Shown piece after piece: positions 50,248 through 60,784 of a stretch of 64,000 nucleotides of DNA. Location of the stretch: NCBI RefSeq assembly GCF_000350225.1, contig NW_005179093.1:1-64000 (forward strand), read 5' to 3'. The notes under the pieces are model-generated. The model was given only the letters and a program-made list of their open reading frames with translations, was not told the DNA's origin and made no database searches. Positions within the stretch are counted from its first letter, which is position 1. Each line of letters opens with the position of its first letter. Source of the stretch: Chondrus crispus (taxonomy: Eukaryota; Rhodophyta; Florideophyceae; Gigartinales; Gigartinaceae). Both the position numbers and the translations under genes were made by a program.

Positions 50248-52728
50248 ATGACCGGACGGAAGCCTCTTCGCGCGGACGAGCACGCCTCGTGGCTCTTCAC
50301 CGACCTGACGGTATATAAGTCGGGTATATCGTCCGATTCGGATAGCGCGGCTTCTGTCTCCTCCCACGCGAACCCCCCAGAACCACCAACTCCAACACAG
50401 CACTCCCCCACACTTCACCAACACTCCTCCATTCCTTCCCCAGACGACGACATTCCTTTATCCCAACTCTTCCCACGACCGACCATGGACCACAGCAACA
50501 CCCCCGTGGACGCGCTTCCGATCGGTGCGCCGTCGAGCCCCGGGAGGGCTCCGGCGTTACCCGGGTCGACTCCCGCGTTTCAGCCGCAGCGCGCTCGCCG
50601 CGGCGGAACAGAGTCGACCACCAATTTGGCCGAGCCCGCGACGCGCTCGCGAGCTGATGCGTCCGATCCGGTCGCTGCGCCACCGATAGAAGAACGACCG
50701 ACCTGGCCCTCGCCGCTGCCCTCCGAGGGTGTGGCTCCAAGGACGGTTGAGGCGGGTCCGGCGTACCCCGCGGTACTACCCCCGCCTCCCATGTCGCCGC
50801 TGCCTGCCGCGGGCACGGCGTCGCCAAGAGCCGATTTCGGTACTGTGCGCGAGACGCTGGCACCGCCGGCTGTCTTGCTCTCGCCGCGAGCCGAGCGGGG
50901 GTCGGCGCTATCGCTCGGGCGGGCCTTCACGACCCCCAGCGCGCCGAATTGGCTGAGAAGTGGCGTCAAGTCCGTCCGGTCGCTGCTGCCCGGGTCCTCG
51001 ATGGACCACCGGCGGCGGCGAGCCCGGCGACGCGCTTCCGGTCGCAAGCCCCCGATGACGGTCGACGAATACGTGCGGCGCCGCCTCTTGGACTCGGCGC
51101 GATTCCAGGCAGTCCCTGCGAATCATGCCATCGTGACTCCGTCCGGGCGGGGTAGCGTGGCGCAGCAGAATCGGGCGGGCGCTTGGCAGGCCCGATGGCG
51201 ACACGTGCCGTGCCGTACACCCGCCGCGGGTGGCAGCGACTTGCTCTACGTCCGGTGCGGTGGCGAGGAGCTGTACCACGTCACGCTCCTCAACCTATTC
51301 GGTCGGTACAGGCGCTACGATGGCGTCGTGCCGGACATCCGCTTGGTGGCCTTCCCGCGCCCTTTCGACAACTGGTACAGCATCGCGGACCGCGGCCGGT
51401 GGGGCGAGGACGCTGCGCGGGAGAGTCGGCTGCGCTGGCGCCGTGCAGATGACTTCTTCCACATGTGGCACAACACCGAGTTTTTCTCGGTGCCCAGCGC
51501 AGCGCGGCGAGGCCTGTATCCTTCGCTCCCTCCGGACTGGCCGGACCTCGAGGCACCGGAGCACCTTTGCGTGCCGACGCCGAGTGCGATGGCCTACGTC
51601 GCGGCGCATTGGTTGCCACGCGGTCGAGCGGAGTCAGCCGAAACGGAACGTACGCGCACGCTTGTGCGCGCGATCGTCTTGTCCGAATGGGCGGTGCTCG
51701 CGTTGTTGTGCTTCCTTCGGGCTGCCCGCGAGGGGTTGCCGTTCTTCACGAGGTGCCCCGACCCCCGGTTGGCTGCGAGGCGAGACGAGCCGCTCGGTGA
51801 GCGCGGCGTGCTCTTCCGCCTCTCGGTGGGGCTGATTGCCCTCATCCGTTCGGTCGGCGTCAAGGAAATCCTCGACGGTACCGCGTACGACGCGGCGCGC
51901 GCGGAACAGCTACTGACCTTCACGGCAAGCCTGGACTGGACCGGCCGGCCGGGCTTCGTATGGTTCAGCTGGGCCCGCGGCTGCGCGTTAGACATGCCGC
52001 CTTGGGTCAGCGACGAAGCGGGCGCGGTCGGCGACGACGCCGCATACGGAACCGTTGAAGCGGACGGCGTTTACGAGGCACCGGCCGATGACGGTGGTGG
52101 GTCCTCGCTCGCGATCGCTGCCGATACGGTGGCGCCTGTCGCTACGCCCGCGCTACCCGCTCCCGGAGGGTCCACTCGTGTGGGCTCCATCCAGAGCGAC
52201 TCGCCAAAGGGGGTCGCTCAGGAGCGGCGCGACTTAAGGCGTCCCGTCGGTGAGGCGGGATTTTCGGACCCACCCCCGGTCACTCAGCATATAAGCGCGG
52301 TGACCGGGGCCGAAACCGTATCGCGACCAGCAACGATGCCGAAACCTCCCACAAGTCAACCGCTCGGTCGAGTTCCCCCGGAGCGCCTCCGGGAGGAGGC
52401 CGCGCTCGCGGCACTGCAGTACGCTTGCTCCTTTGAGGGGGCGGACGCCCCCTCCTCGGTCGAGGCGGCGCTACTGCAGGCGCGCGATTGGATGCTCCGG
52501 GTTCGGCAGCTCGAGAAGACCGTCGCGGTGTTACAGGAATCCTCTGCCGCGGCGACGCGCGAGCGTGCCGAGCATCACGCAAAGTTGCGCTCCGTACAGG
52601 GCGTCCTTGCGGTGGTGAGCCAACGCCTGGCGGCGCCGCCGATGTCTTCGTCGACAGTCGGGGCCTCGCGCCCCGCGCCCGACGACGTCGAACCGGCGCC
52701 CTCGGCGAAGCGCTCGCGCCACTTCTAG
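50248..52728 (+). CDS. Antisense ORF of Gypsy-2, related to that of Gypsy-1
   Basis: 826 residues from ATG 50248 (MTGRKPLRADEHASWLF), the first Met after the LTR; the frame is also open through the LTR. N-terminal 265 residues are Ser/Pro/Arg-rich. The core at about 270-570 shares with Gypsy-1 the landmarks AWQARWRHVP / AWTARWRHLP, WHNTEFF / WHNLEFF, LCVPTP, a LSEWAVLALLCFLRAAREGL helix, GLIALIRSVGVKEIL and RPGFVWFSW. About 710-790 is a coiled coil, and the end is basic (SAKRSRHF). No domain recognised. An 800-codon frame kept open in a truncated element, with protein-level similarity, argues for past selection. Confidence 0.8.
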   Translation: MTGRKPLRADEHASWLFTDLTVYKSGISSDSDSAASVSSHANPPEPPTPTQHSPTLHQHSSIPSPDDDIPLSQLFPRPTMDHSNTPVDALPIGAPSSPGRAPALPGSTPAFQPQRARRGGTESTTNLAEPATRSRADASDPVAAPPIEERPTWPSPLPSEGVAPRTVEAGPAYPAVLPPPPMSPLPAAGTASPRADFGTVRETLAPPAVLLSPRAERGSALSLGRAFTTPSAPNWLRSGVKSVRSLLPGSSMDHRRRRARRRASGRKPPMTVDEYVRRRLLDSARFQAVPANHAIVTPSGRGSVAQQNRAGAWQARWRHVPCRTPAAGGSDLLYVRCGGEELYHVTLLNLFGRYRRYDGVVPDIRLVAFPRPFDNWYSIADRGRWGEDAARESRLRWRRADDFFHMWHNTEFFSVPSAARRGLYPSLPPDWPDLEAPEHLCVPTPSAMAYVAAHWLPRGRAESAETERTRTLVRAIVLSEWAVLALLCFLRAAREGLPFFTRCPDPRLAARRDEPLGERGVLFRLSVGLIALIRSVGVKEILDGTAYDAARAEQLLTFTASLDWTGRPGFVWFSWARGCALDMPPWVSDEAGAVGDDAAYGTVEADGVYEAPADDGGGSSLAIAADTVAPVATPALPAPGGSTRVGSIQSDSPKGVAQERRDLRRPVGEAGFSDPPPVTQHISAVTGAETVSRPATMPKPPTSQPLGRVPPERLREEAALAALQYACSFEGADAPSSVEAALLQARDWMLRVRQLEKTVAVLQESSAAATRERAEHHAKLRSVQGVLAVVSQRLAAPPMSSSTVGASRPAPDDVEPAPSAKRSRHF

Positions 52729-53086
52729 ACACCGGCTTGCCGAGCGTCTCCTCCCTTACGTAGTACAGTAGGGGCATTGCCCGGATTAAACGAAACCGAT
52801 TATCGGTGCTCTTCTTCCTCGCCAACTTGCGCAATTAAATCGTACTTCGGGCTACGCTTCCCCCCCTCCTAAGGTAAATAAAAATCGTAGCCCGGTTCCG
52901 CGAACGGTATTGCACGCGCGCGGGCGAGACGGAGCCGATGGCACCGACACTGGAAAACCGCAAATCGGACGGCTTTGGGCCGGAAACCATCGATGAACGT
53001 CGCCCCCTTGTCGGTTCGATCCTGTAGCGGTGCGCGTGCGAACGCGAGCGTCCGAGCGGTTCGGTGTGAAGCCGCGAAGCGTCGCG

Positions 53087-53322
53087 TTATGCCTGCGTAG
53101 GTTCTCCGCGTTGGCGCGTGTGCCAATACCGATCGATAAACGGTTGCGGGAGCCCATCGGCGGGCTCATAGGTGTCGTCGGAGGCGGTATATCCATACCA
53201 GCGGACCTTGTACTGGATCCCGCCCCGCGCGGTACGGTGTCCGACGATGCGGTCAACGACGTACTCCGCGCTCGGGGCGGCTGCGGGGACTTCCGATTCG
53301 GTCGACGCTGCGGGGGTGCACT
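53087..53322 (-). pseudogene. Gypsy-2 integrase chromodomain fragment
   Basis: AEYVVDRIVGHRTARGGIQY, then KVRWYGYTASDDTYEPADGL and PQPFIDRY, a clear chromodomain with the aromatic cage positions Y/W/Y. Ends at TAA 53087. It matches residues 438-489 of the Gypsy-1 integrase. Upstream pol is missing. Confidence 0.88.
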
Positions 53323-53335
53323 ACGAAGTAAATCT

Positions 53336-53851
53336 GGCCCGTAACGTTACGATTAATTTAATTTTTGATTTGGCCGCACCAATGATAGTCAAGACATTTT
53401 TTGAGCAAAATTTTTGATACTGATTTTGCACCGAATTCCCTGCAAGCCGTAATCTATTGGTACTCTTCCAATACCTTGCCGTCGCTGGGCCAACTGAAAA
53501 AAATCGCAGATTTACAATTGGGCATGGCAGTGCCTCATTGTAATATTTGGCGGTACTGCCATACGTGCTGGGCTGATCCATCTCAAAAACATCCCAGATT
53601 AACCGCTGGGCATGGCCATGCAGTAGTTTATTGCGTTTTGGTACTGTCAAACAGACTGGAATGATCCAACGTTTGTTTCTGGTCGGCGATGTGCACACGT
53701 AGGATCGGGTCAATGCACCGCACCCGTGGTACCAGTTGTCATATAGGATGGGAGCAGTGTGAATTGCGAGCAAGAGTCAGTAGTCGGTTTACCACTATGT
53801 TAGCTCCCTATCTACATACGCTACGCAGCGCAATATACAGTCTCCTTGCCG
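53336..53851. other. AT-rich noncoding DNA after Gypsy-2
   Basis: No supported gene or repeat. It may hide the deletion scar that removed the rest of Gypsy-2 and Tigger-D. Confidence 0.4.
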
Positions 53852-54655
53852 CTTCAAGCTCCGATGACCAACTGTTGTGGGGACAAGCGCATTTGTAAAC
53901 TGAAGTAGGTTAGATACTGCGTGCAGCACGCCTGTGCGGCCGGACTGATTCGCGAAGCGTTAACGACAACTTACAATCCATCCAACACTTTCACGCAACA
54001 AGAACTGCCCAACTTCCGGCGCCGATGCCATGTGACACTTCCAATCATGACGGAGTTGAGTTTACCATGACTTCAAGTTCCGATGACCAACTGTTGTGGG
54101 GACAAGCGCAGATGTAAACTGAAAAAGGTAAGATACTGTGTGCAGCACGCCTGTCCGGCCGGACTGATTCGCGAAGAGTTAACGACAACTTACAATCCAT
54201 CCAACACTTTCACGCAACAAGAACTGCCCAACTTCCGGCGCCAATGCCATGTGACACTTCCAATCATGACGGAGTTGAGTTTACCATGACTTCAAGTTCC
54301 GATGACCAACTGTTGTGGGGACAAGCGCAGATGTAAACTGAAGTAGGTGAGATACTGTGTGCAGCACGCCTGTCCGGCCGGACTGATTCGCAAATCGTTA
54401 ACGACAACTTACAATCCATCCAACACTTTCACGCAACAAGAACTGCTCAACTTCCGGCGCCGATGCCATGTGACACTTCCAATCATGACGGAGTTGAGTT
54501 TACCATGACTTCAAGTTCCGATGACCAACTGTTGTGGGGACAAGCGCAGATGTAAACTGAAAAAGGTAAGATACTGTGTGCAGCACGCCTGTCCGGCCGG
54601 ACTGATTCGCGAAGAGTTAACGACAACTTACAATCCATCTAACACTTTCACAAAA
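53852..54655. repeat. 219-bp tandem repeat, about 3.7 copies
   Basis: Units start at 53852, 54071, 54290 and 54509, exactly 219 bp apart, each beginning CTTCAAG(T/C)TCCGATGACC; the last is cut at about 54655. Units differ by a few substitutions (GAAAAAGGT versus GAAGTAGGT, GCGCC versus GCTC). No coding potential; a small satellite or the internal repeat of an unidentified element. Confidence 0.93.
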
Positions 54656-55191
54656 CAAACACGGTTTTAATTCCGTCAGGTTCGCACGCAGACAAAGGCG
54701 ATCTTATCACAAGAATTTGAAGATGGTCAGATAGTGCGGACATACGCGGATAAAAATGCAACGCACGTGCGTGCATATCAACCTACTTTCAGCGCGTTTT
54801 CTATCACGACGACATCGAGATCGATCAACTGTAGATCGACCGTTCGCAGCCCCATCCACCAGCAATAGTACTGGCGATCTCTCGCTATCCTGATCACCCA
54901 TACACCACAAGCGGGCCCGCCGTGACCCTATGGCAGCGATCTTGCGCCCTCATACGCGAAACGAACTGCGTGGTTGTTTGTGTCCAAAGATACCTTCGGT
55001 CAGCAGTAGATTGGCCAAGGAAGAGCGAGGTGTCCAACTCTTGACAGGATCGGCGAGACGTGTAACCAGAAGTCCGCCCAATTTCAATTCAGATGGGATG
55101 GGTGCTGAAATCTAATAATTTTGCAGTAGAAAACGCCACTCCGCGAATAATCAGGTTTTCCAGCGTCTGAAACACCAGGTCCCTATTCCCT
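54656..55191. other. Noncoding DNA before the tnp2-like ORF
   Basis: No supported gene. Probably contains the 3' end of the element carrying the tnp2-like ORF, but I found no inverted terminal repeat. Confidence 0.4.
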
Positions 55192-58100
55192 TCATGCCAT
55201 TCTTGCAGGGTAACCTTTTCTTCTCGTCTGAAAGTAGAATGCCCCGCCACCCAAAACATTGGCAGAGTGTTTGATGGAGTTGTCCCTCGATACGTGACAG
55301 GAGTTTGCTGAGCAGGCGTGGTACAGCGCCACGCGACGGACGCCATCAGTGAGACAGAGCACCTGTATAGACTCTGAGTTCAGTTCCGCGGATATCCTCA
55401 GAGTTTTACGATCATCCACTCTGCATCTTACGACAGCCGCGTGAGGACTCTCGTCCTCTCTCTGCAGGACCCCAACAACAGCGAACAGGTTCAATGACGA
55501 TCCGACCGCCCCATTTGCATGCAAAAGCAATCCCTTCGTCCCTCCGCGCGGTAACATAACCTGGACGACACATCCCGGCTCAATCGTGTCATGCGAGTAC
55601 GTCCGTGGGGACGCACTCAAGTAGCTTCTGCGAACGCGCCGAGCAGACGAGAACAACTTGACTTCCGACTTCTTTGACGTATCAAATTCTGGACGGATAT
55701 TTTCCAGGATGTTTGTAGCCCGTGACAAAAGCTGCGACAAAAGCTCAGATGAATCTATCGTTTCTGTTTCTGATATGCAACAGCTGGACAGCTCATTGAC
55801 ATCCTTTTCACAATTCCCCTCCCATCGTACGGAATCTCCCGTCCAAGCGGGGTTGACCTTCCCATTCGACCGCATCTCGTCCATCAACGGTTTGACAAAT
55901 AAATCAGATATACTAACATCTGTGTCCTTCAGGAATCCCTTCAATTCATCCGAAGCCTGTGACAACTCGTTGCAAGCTTCGCCGAGAAGCAAGCGTCGAA
56001 GGCCTCTCCTGCATTCCATCTTCAGTCCGGCATCCGAAGTTTGTGTCATAGTGCTGGACAGCAACGCCAACCGCCCTTGCCAATCATTCCCCAAACAATG
56101 ACCCACGGCCGCCAAATGTCCTTTTTGGTGATTACCCCGGACTATGCACCTCTTCAAAGGTTGATGAGCATTCTCGAACACCAGTTCCATAAAGTGACGT
56201 ACATGCCCGAAGGCAGGAATTGTGTGGTTGTACAACTCGATTAACCTGTGCAGGTTCGGCTTGTCCAAGCTGGGGCGACCTTTACCCACTCCTTGGCAAT
56301 AATTTGCGCAAAACTTGTCTGCCTCAGTCACATACTTCTCAGCCCTTTCCAGCAAGTCTGCATGGTATTGAGCTCCATTATCACTTGTCACATACAAATA
56401 ATCTGAGACACCATCCGCCTCTTCCGATGGCCACCAGTACGTCAACGCAATCAATTCCTGCAATTGCGTCAATAGATCCAACACAACAGTGGTTTCTTCA
56501 CTCTGGATCCCCGGGAACAGTTGGTAGAAAACCGGAACGCACACGAGAAGGGCACAGAACACACCTGACAGAGTCATGGAATTGAGTTCATTCTTGGAAC
56601 TAAAAACTGATGATTGCCTCTTCAACCCATTGTCTCGGAGGGCTCCACATATTGCCATGTCAGCTTTTGCCCTGAACGCGGACGCGTTTCCTTGTCGGTT
56701 AATCACGTGGAAGCCTACCTCGATAACGTTCTTCGCGAGACCGGCCAGCAAATGGTCAGGCGCGACGACGTTGCAGCGATATGCCTCAAAACGTCCTGAC
56801 ACCACACGCTTTCCATCGCTTGTTAACGGTATGTCAACGCGTACGCGCTCAAGTTCCCTTTGCAATGCAAGAAGAGGAGAACTTTCGTCACTAACCTTGT
56901 TGCTGTCTTTCATACCAAGCCGGTTTGTGTCTCGACTGTCAATTTCGCTGTTGCGAAGAGCTTCATGGCGTTCCATGCACCTCAAGGACGCCGTGCGGTG
57001 GGCATGGACTTTTGTTGTATAGCCGTATCCGCTCTCACCGACGCCGGTGTTCTTCCGAAATGTACAAAGAGTGCAGGGCGTATTTGCTGTATGTCCCATA
57101 ACATCCAATGTTTCAGCGGCCGCTGGATAGTCAGCCACAAAACCCACCACGTCGACAAAGATTCTTACTCTCTCGCCGGTAGGCGTGTGTGCTTCCACAC
57201 CTTCTGTTGTACACTTAACCAAGTCTGGAATGATTGAGAGCAGTATATTGTTCGTTGATACACCTGGAGGGGTTATTCCAAAGATTCTGACAGACGATCG
57301 CGTGTTACGACTTCGCGGTGGTAGTCCAAGCGGGATCATGTAGCATCCACCTGCTGAACCCTGCGGATACAATGAAGAGAATGGGGAAAAGTCATCGCAG
57401 TATAGGAGAGCGCGATAGACCACGAACTTTGTTCCATCCATTAAGCGGCCGCTGTTTTGCATTCTTCTGTCAATGTTGCGGGTGCGTCCCGATATTTTGG
57501 GCTCTTGGAGGAGGAAAGGCAGCCCTTTCAAATGTTGAGTACCGAGCAGACGAAAGGGTTTGTCTGGAGCTCCATTGCCACCATCATTGAAACGCTGACC
57601 GGCCCCGTTTGTACTCATGTTTTGAAACCAAAACAAAGTGTCTGAGGTGAGACCTTCCTTGTGTTTCCAAAACCTAGAAACCAACATACACATTCTCGAC
57701 GTTGCCACTGCTTCACTTTCTGTAGGTCGAAGGAGGGTACAAATATCCCCAGGCAACACCTTCTTCGAAGAACGAGCCCTTGCTTCAAAATATATCCTTC
57801 CATCTCTACGCCTCACAGATCTATTATACTTTTCCAATGGCGGTGCTGTACAAAACTGCCTGGCCAGGCAATTCTCCACGCCACGGAGAACCTTCATCGC
57901 CATGTTGGCGCTTCTTGTAACATTTCCCTCACTTCCCACGCACCACACGGCTGAAATTATACACTTCATTACAAAGTTATTCTCTGCGTTCTCATGAACA
58001 CGATAGCCCAGATTGCGCACGTCAAGTGACAAACGTGATGGAAGCATTTTTGACAGTTCCAGTCGAATCACGGCACCCGGGAACGCCTGCACAGTACATG

Positions 58101-59160
58101 AACCATTGTGGACGTAAAGTGCTCTCGTAGCTTCCGATATTATCTGCCGCTCTGCAACCAGCTTCGAGCTTTCTATGCATTCTGCGTCCGCCACACCACC
58201 ATGCCATCGACTGGATTTCGGATACATTGAGTTGAAGAACGGAGCCATCATGATGTCCACTTTCGCCCATTCACTTGGTGGAACGATACGAACAGGAGTT
58301 TTAGACCCGTTCGAATATTGCGATGCGGTCTCCTCGTTACCCCCCAAATTTTCAACCAATGACGTTCGGTTGAATGCCTTCTTCTTTCGTCGGACGACAA
58401 AGTACTTGAGGTCACTCTTGGGAAAAAGATACTTCAAAGCATGCGGAAAGAGAGTCCTCTGTACGGTGGAATAAGATGGGAACTTAATAGAAGGAGAAAC
58501 CCAAGACAGTATATCTCTCAGGAGGTTATACTGTTTGACCGTATAGCGGACGCTACCGCAAACTATTACGAAACCCAAAAGGTTGTACCATGGTTCGAAA
58601 AGCTTCCGAGACGATAGAAATATTCGCAAAACTTTCTGGCTGTCCAGCCTGCTTCTCATTTCGGGATCGCCACTTGATAAACTTGGAAGGCACTCCATCC
58701 CCTCACAGCTCTCTTGATAAATACTTGGAATAATGATATTGTCATTTCCCACTAAAACACCGTTTGGATCGCTCTCGGGAGCGAATTGTTCCGAGTCGCC
58801 AAGTTCTGGGAAGTGGCCTTCATCATAGTCGACAAGATCTATTCCTTCTTCGACGACAACCGTTTCTCGATGTTCCGAGCCCTTTATCTTCGATCTAGTA
58901 CCTTGATCGCCAGTCTGATTGTTCGACGAAGCGTGCCCATTCAACACTCCCAAAATATCAGCCGCTTTGCCAGTTTCCGGAAGCTCGAGAGCTGAGGTTT
59001 CTTCTGCTTTCATAAGTGCGGCCGCATCTGCATCCCCATCGAGATCGAATCCTGGTCGTGTATGAACGTCATGGAACAGGGCTGCCAGGTCTGGCAAGTT
59101 AGGGACGTTGTCCATCCAAGTAGTGCCCATCGTACGACGTCTCTTTCTTCGACCTGACAT
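55192..59160 (-). CDS. Intact 1322-residue transposase-like protein (tnp2/CACTA-Plavaka type)
   Basis: Single uninterrupted ORF from ATG 59160 (MSGRRKRRRTMGTTWMDN). Residues 1-150 are acidic and low-complexity after a basic start. Residues 580-700 carry the pattern of tnp2-family DDE transposases: YCDDFSPFS (587-595) with a catalytic-type Asp, FGITPPGVSTNNILLSIIPD, IFVDVVGFVADYPA (667-680) with Asp, and the zinc pair C696-x2-C699. Around 960-1010, KPNLHRLIELYNHTIPAFGH followed by ENAHQPLKRC resembles the KDZ/Plavaka region with the last acidic residue. The family call rests on these motifs only. Being intact at this length suggests recent activity. Confidence 0.65.
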   Translation of the reverse strand: MSGRRKRRRTMGTTWMDNVPNLPDLAALFHDVHTRPGFDLDGDADAAALMKAEETSALELPETGKAADILGVLNGHASSNNQTGDQGTRSKIKGSEHRETVVVEEGIDLVDYDEGHFPELGDSEQFAPESDPNGVLVGNDNIIIPSIYQESCEGMECLPSLSSGDPEMRSRLDSQKVLRIFLSSRKLFEPWYNLLGFVIVCGSVRYTVKQYNLLRDILSWVSPSIKFPSYSTVQRTLFPHALKYLFPKSDLKYFVVRRKKKAFNRTSLVENLGGNEETASQYSNGSKTPVRIVPPSEWAKVDIMMAPFFNSMYPKSSRWHGGVADAECIESSKLVAERQIISEATRALYVHNGSCTVQAFPGAVIRLELSKMLPSRLSLDVRNLGYRVHENAENNFVMKCIISAVWCVGSEGNVTRSANMAMKVLRGVENCLARQFCTAPPLEKYNRSVRRRDGRIYFEARARSSKKVLPGDICTLLRPTESEAVATSRMCMLVSRFWKHKEGLTSDTLFWFQNMSTNGAGQRFNDGGNGAPDKPFRLLGTQHLKGLPFLLQEPKISGRTRNIDRRMQNSGRLMDGTKFVVYRALLYCDDFSPFSSLYPQGSAGGCYMIPLGLPPRSRNTRSSVRIFGITPPGVSTNNILLSIIPDLVKCTTEGVEAHTPTGERVRIFVDVVGFVADYPAAAETLDVMGHTANTPCTLCTFRKNTGVGESGYGYTTKVHAHRTASLRCMERHEALRNSEIDSRDTNRLGMKDSNKVSDESSPLLALQRELERVRVDIPLTSDGKRVVSGRFEAYRCNVVAPDHLLAGLAKNVIEVGFHVINRQGNASAFRAKADMAICGALRDNGLKRQSSVFSSKNELNSMTLSGVFCALLVCVPVFYQLFPGIQSEETTVVLDLLTQLQELIALTYWWPSEEADGVSDYLYVTSDNGAQYHADLLERAEKYVTEADKFCANYCQGVGKGRPSLDKPNLHRLIELYNHTIPAFGHVRHFMELVFENAHQPLKRCIVRGNHQKGHLAAVGHCLGNDWQGRLALLSSTMTQTSDAGLKMECRRGLRRLLLGEACNELSQASDELKGFLKDTDVSISDLFVKPLMDEMRSNGKVNPAWTGDSVRWEGNCEKDVNELSSCCISETETIDSSELLSQLLSRATNILENIRPEFDTSKKSEVKLFSSARRVRRSYLSASPRTYSHDTIEPGCVVQVMLPRGGTKGLLLHANGAVGSSLNLFAVVGVLQREDESPHAAVVRCRVDDRKTLRISAELNSESIQVLCLTDGVRRVALYHACSANSCHVSRDNSIKHSANVLGGGAFYFQTRRKGYPARMA

Positions 59161-59963
59161 ATGAGGAACGGTGGTGCTGTCGTCCGATATTTTCGTGTGG
59201 ATTATGGTGTTGGAAGAAGTGAGAGAGTGTAGGATGTTGTTGAAGGAACAGTGCGCAGGGGTCGCCAGGCCTGGCGGTTTAGATTTTGCACACCAAATAA
59301 TTACATTACAAGTGGCGGTCTGCTAGTGTCTATCCGACCGTGAGGACAAAATTTGAGGACAAAGGGATTTTTCTTCGAACTCCTTGCTTGTTTTTTAGTT
59401 CTGATTTGACTACTGGGTACTCCACATAGCCCTTGACACAATCAGCATAAATCGTTTGTTGTGGAGACAAGTTCTACCTCTAAAAGTGAAGTAGAACCTG
59501 GAAATATTCACTGTAAGCAGTTTTTCTTTGTAGTACGAAATTGAAAATGGCTTCTTCGTGATTTACAAGGTATTTCATTGACAACCCCACCGTTCAAGTG
59601 CGATATGGCGGTCTTGAAGTATTCTTTCAGAAGAATTCGTGTCGGCTAAATGATGAAAAATTATTAAATTTGTCGGATCTGTTGAGGTATGATAAGCTTG
59701 GTCGGTCGGATACACACTACAGTAGAGGGTATTAACTCTGCCTTTTTCTGTCCACCGTTGTTTACTCCGGTATCCCCCAACCTCCTCTTTCTTTCCCCTC
59801 ACTAATCCACCATGACCACTGCCCCCGCATCTCCTCCCGTCCTTCTCTGCTTCTGTTTTTCTCTGCGCCCTCTCACGCAAGCCACGCCCTCGCTGTCGCA
59901 CCGGCCCCACCCCTCGCATAAGACAGCAAAATCATTTACACGGTGAGCTCCTTGCCCTCGCAG
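59161..59963. other. Leader of the tnp2-like ORF and upstream flank of the kinase chimera
   Basis: At 59314-59328 GGCGGTCTGCTAGTG, on the minus strand CACTAGCAGACCGCC, is a CACTA-type terminus at a suitable distance upstream of the transposase. A GTTCTAC...GTAGAAC dyad lies near 59470-59490. An ATG at 59812 opens only 45 codons. The CAG at 59961-59963 is a likely splice acceptor for the exon that follows. Confidence 0.4.
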
Positions 59964-60784
59964 CGATCTTAAGGGGTATGAGGCAAAGTATGAGCCGTTT
60001 CGACAAGTGCAGCACATTGACAGGCAAGACCACGAGATTCAGATGGCAGATGGGGACGGCGTCGGCGAGTTGTACGTCAAGTTTCACGGACCCAAGCAAA
60101 GTAGGTTGTCCCTCGCTCCTCTGCTTTTGTAGTACTAGCCGTGCTTTTGTTTGCGTGGGGAACCGTACTAACGCCTGTTTTTCATCTTTGGTAATGACGC
60201 ACAGCTCCGTACGAGGGCCCGTCCGGCGTCGGCAAAGGCATTCTAATCGAGAGGCTGCGTCAAGAATTCCCCACCCTATTCGGTTTCTCCGTCTCGCACA
60301 CGTCTCGTGCCGCGCGCCCCGGGGAAGAGAACGGCAAGCACTACCACTTCACGACAGCCGAACAGATCGAGTCCGACGTAGCGAAAGGCAAGTTCATCGA
60401 GCACGCCGAGGTGCACAGGCGCCACTACGGAACGTCCGTCGCGGCCGTGGAGACCGTGAGAGAGCAAGGCAAGATCTGCATACTCGATATCGACGTGCAA
60501 GGGTGCCGCGCAGTGAGAGCGAAGGAGCTTGTGGCAAAGTACGTTTTCATTGCGCCGCCAAGCGTAGAGGAGCTCGAGAAGAGGCTCAGGGAGAGGGGCA
60601 CAGAGGAGGAGGCGGCCATCGTCACGAGGTTGGGAAATGCGATGAGGGAGATCCAAGCCATGGCTTGGATGAGGAGGGATTATTCGATGCTGTTATCGTT
60701 AACGATCAGTTTGACAAAGCGTACGCAGAGCTTAAGGAGCTAATCAAAGGCGATGTGGAAGAAGCGATTAAGGCGCAGGCGTGA
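59964..60784 (+). pseudogene. Chimera: UBE2H-type E2 exon fused to guanylate kinase
   Basis: Exon 59964-60100 reads HEIQMADGDGVGELYVKFHG and GPKQ; after a 104-bp intron the next exon starts TPYEG. Together this is the N-terminal part of a UBE2H/Ubc8-type ubiquitin-conjugating enzyme (motif VKFHGP..TPYEG). The frame then passes straight into guanylate kinase: GPSGVGKG P-loop, FSVSHTSRAARPGEENGKHY, FIEHAEVHRRHYGTSVAAVE, ICILDIDVQG and KYVFIAPPSVEELEKRL. The beta-strand that normally precedes the P-loop is absent, replaced by E2 sequence. Near the C-terminus a 20-bp palindrome (60651-60670) shifts the frame; the proper tail (LFDAVIVNDQFDKAYAELKE) is in another frame to 60784. The gene is probably non-functional, and its original 5' exons were not found. 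Confidence 0.8.
60101..60204 (+). other. 104-bp GT-AG intron with TACTAAC site
   Basis: Donor AAA|GTAGGT, acceptor CACAG|CT, and a perfect TACTAAC branch-point-like heptamer at about 60163-60169, some 35-40 bp before the acceptor. Splicing joins E2 codons in frame. Confidence 0.75.

Larger units (their letters stand above)
49549..53335 (-). mobile_element. Gypsy-2: truncated chromovirus remnant
   Basis: Contains one LTR (49549-50156), a polypurine tract, a long antisense ORF and the chromodomain end of integrase, all in the same arrangement as Gypsy-1. Everything upstream of the chromodomain (rest of pol, gag, other LTR) is missing and sequence composition changes abruptly to AT-rich at about 53335. 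The GCCGG preceding the LTR (49544-49548) would be one TSD copy. Confidence 0.85.

Noticed and set aside
53010..53030. GGTTCGATCC-like tRNA T-arm
   Set aside because: No acceptor, D or anticodon arms around it; it lies in the Gypsy-2 pol remnant.
59943..59963. 21-nt intron GTGAGC...CGCAG before the E2 exon
   Set aside because: Far too short for spliceosomal removal; the CAG more likely pairs with a donor further upstream.
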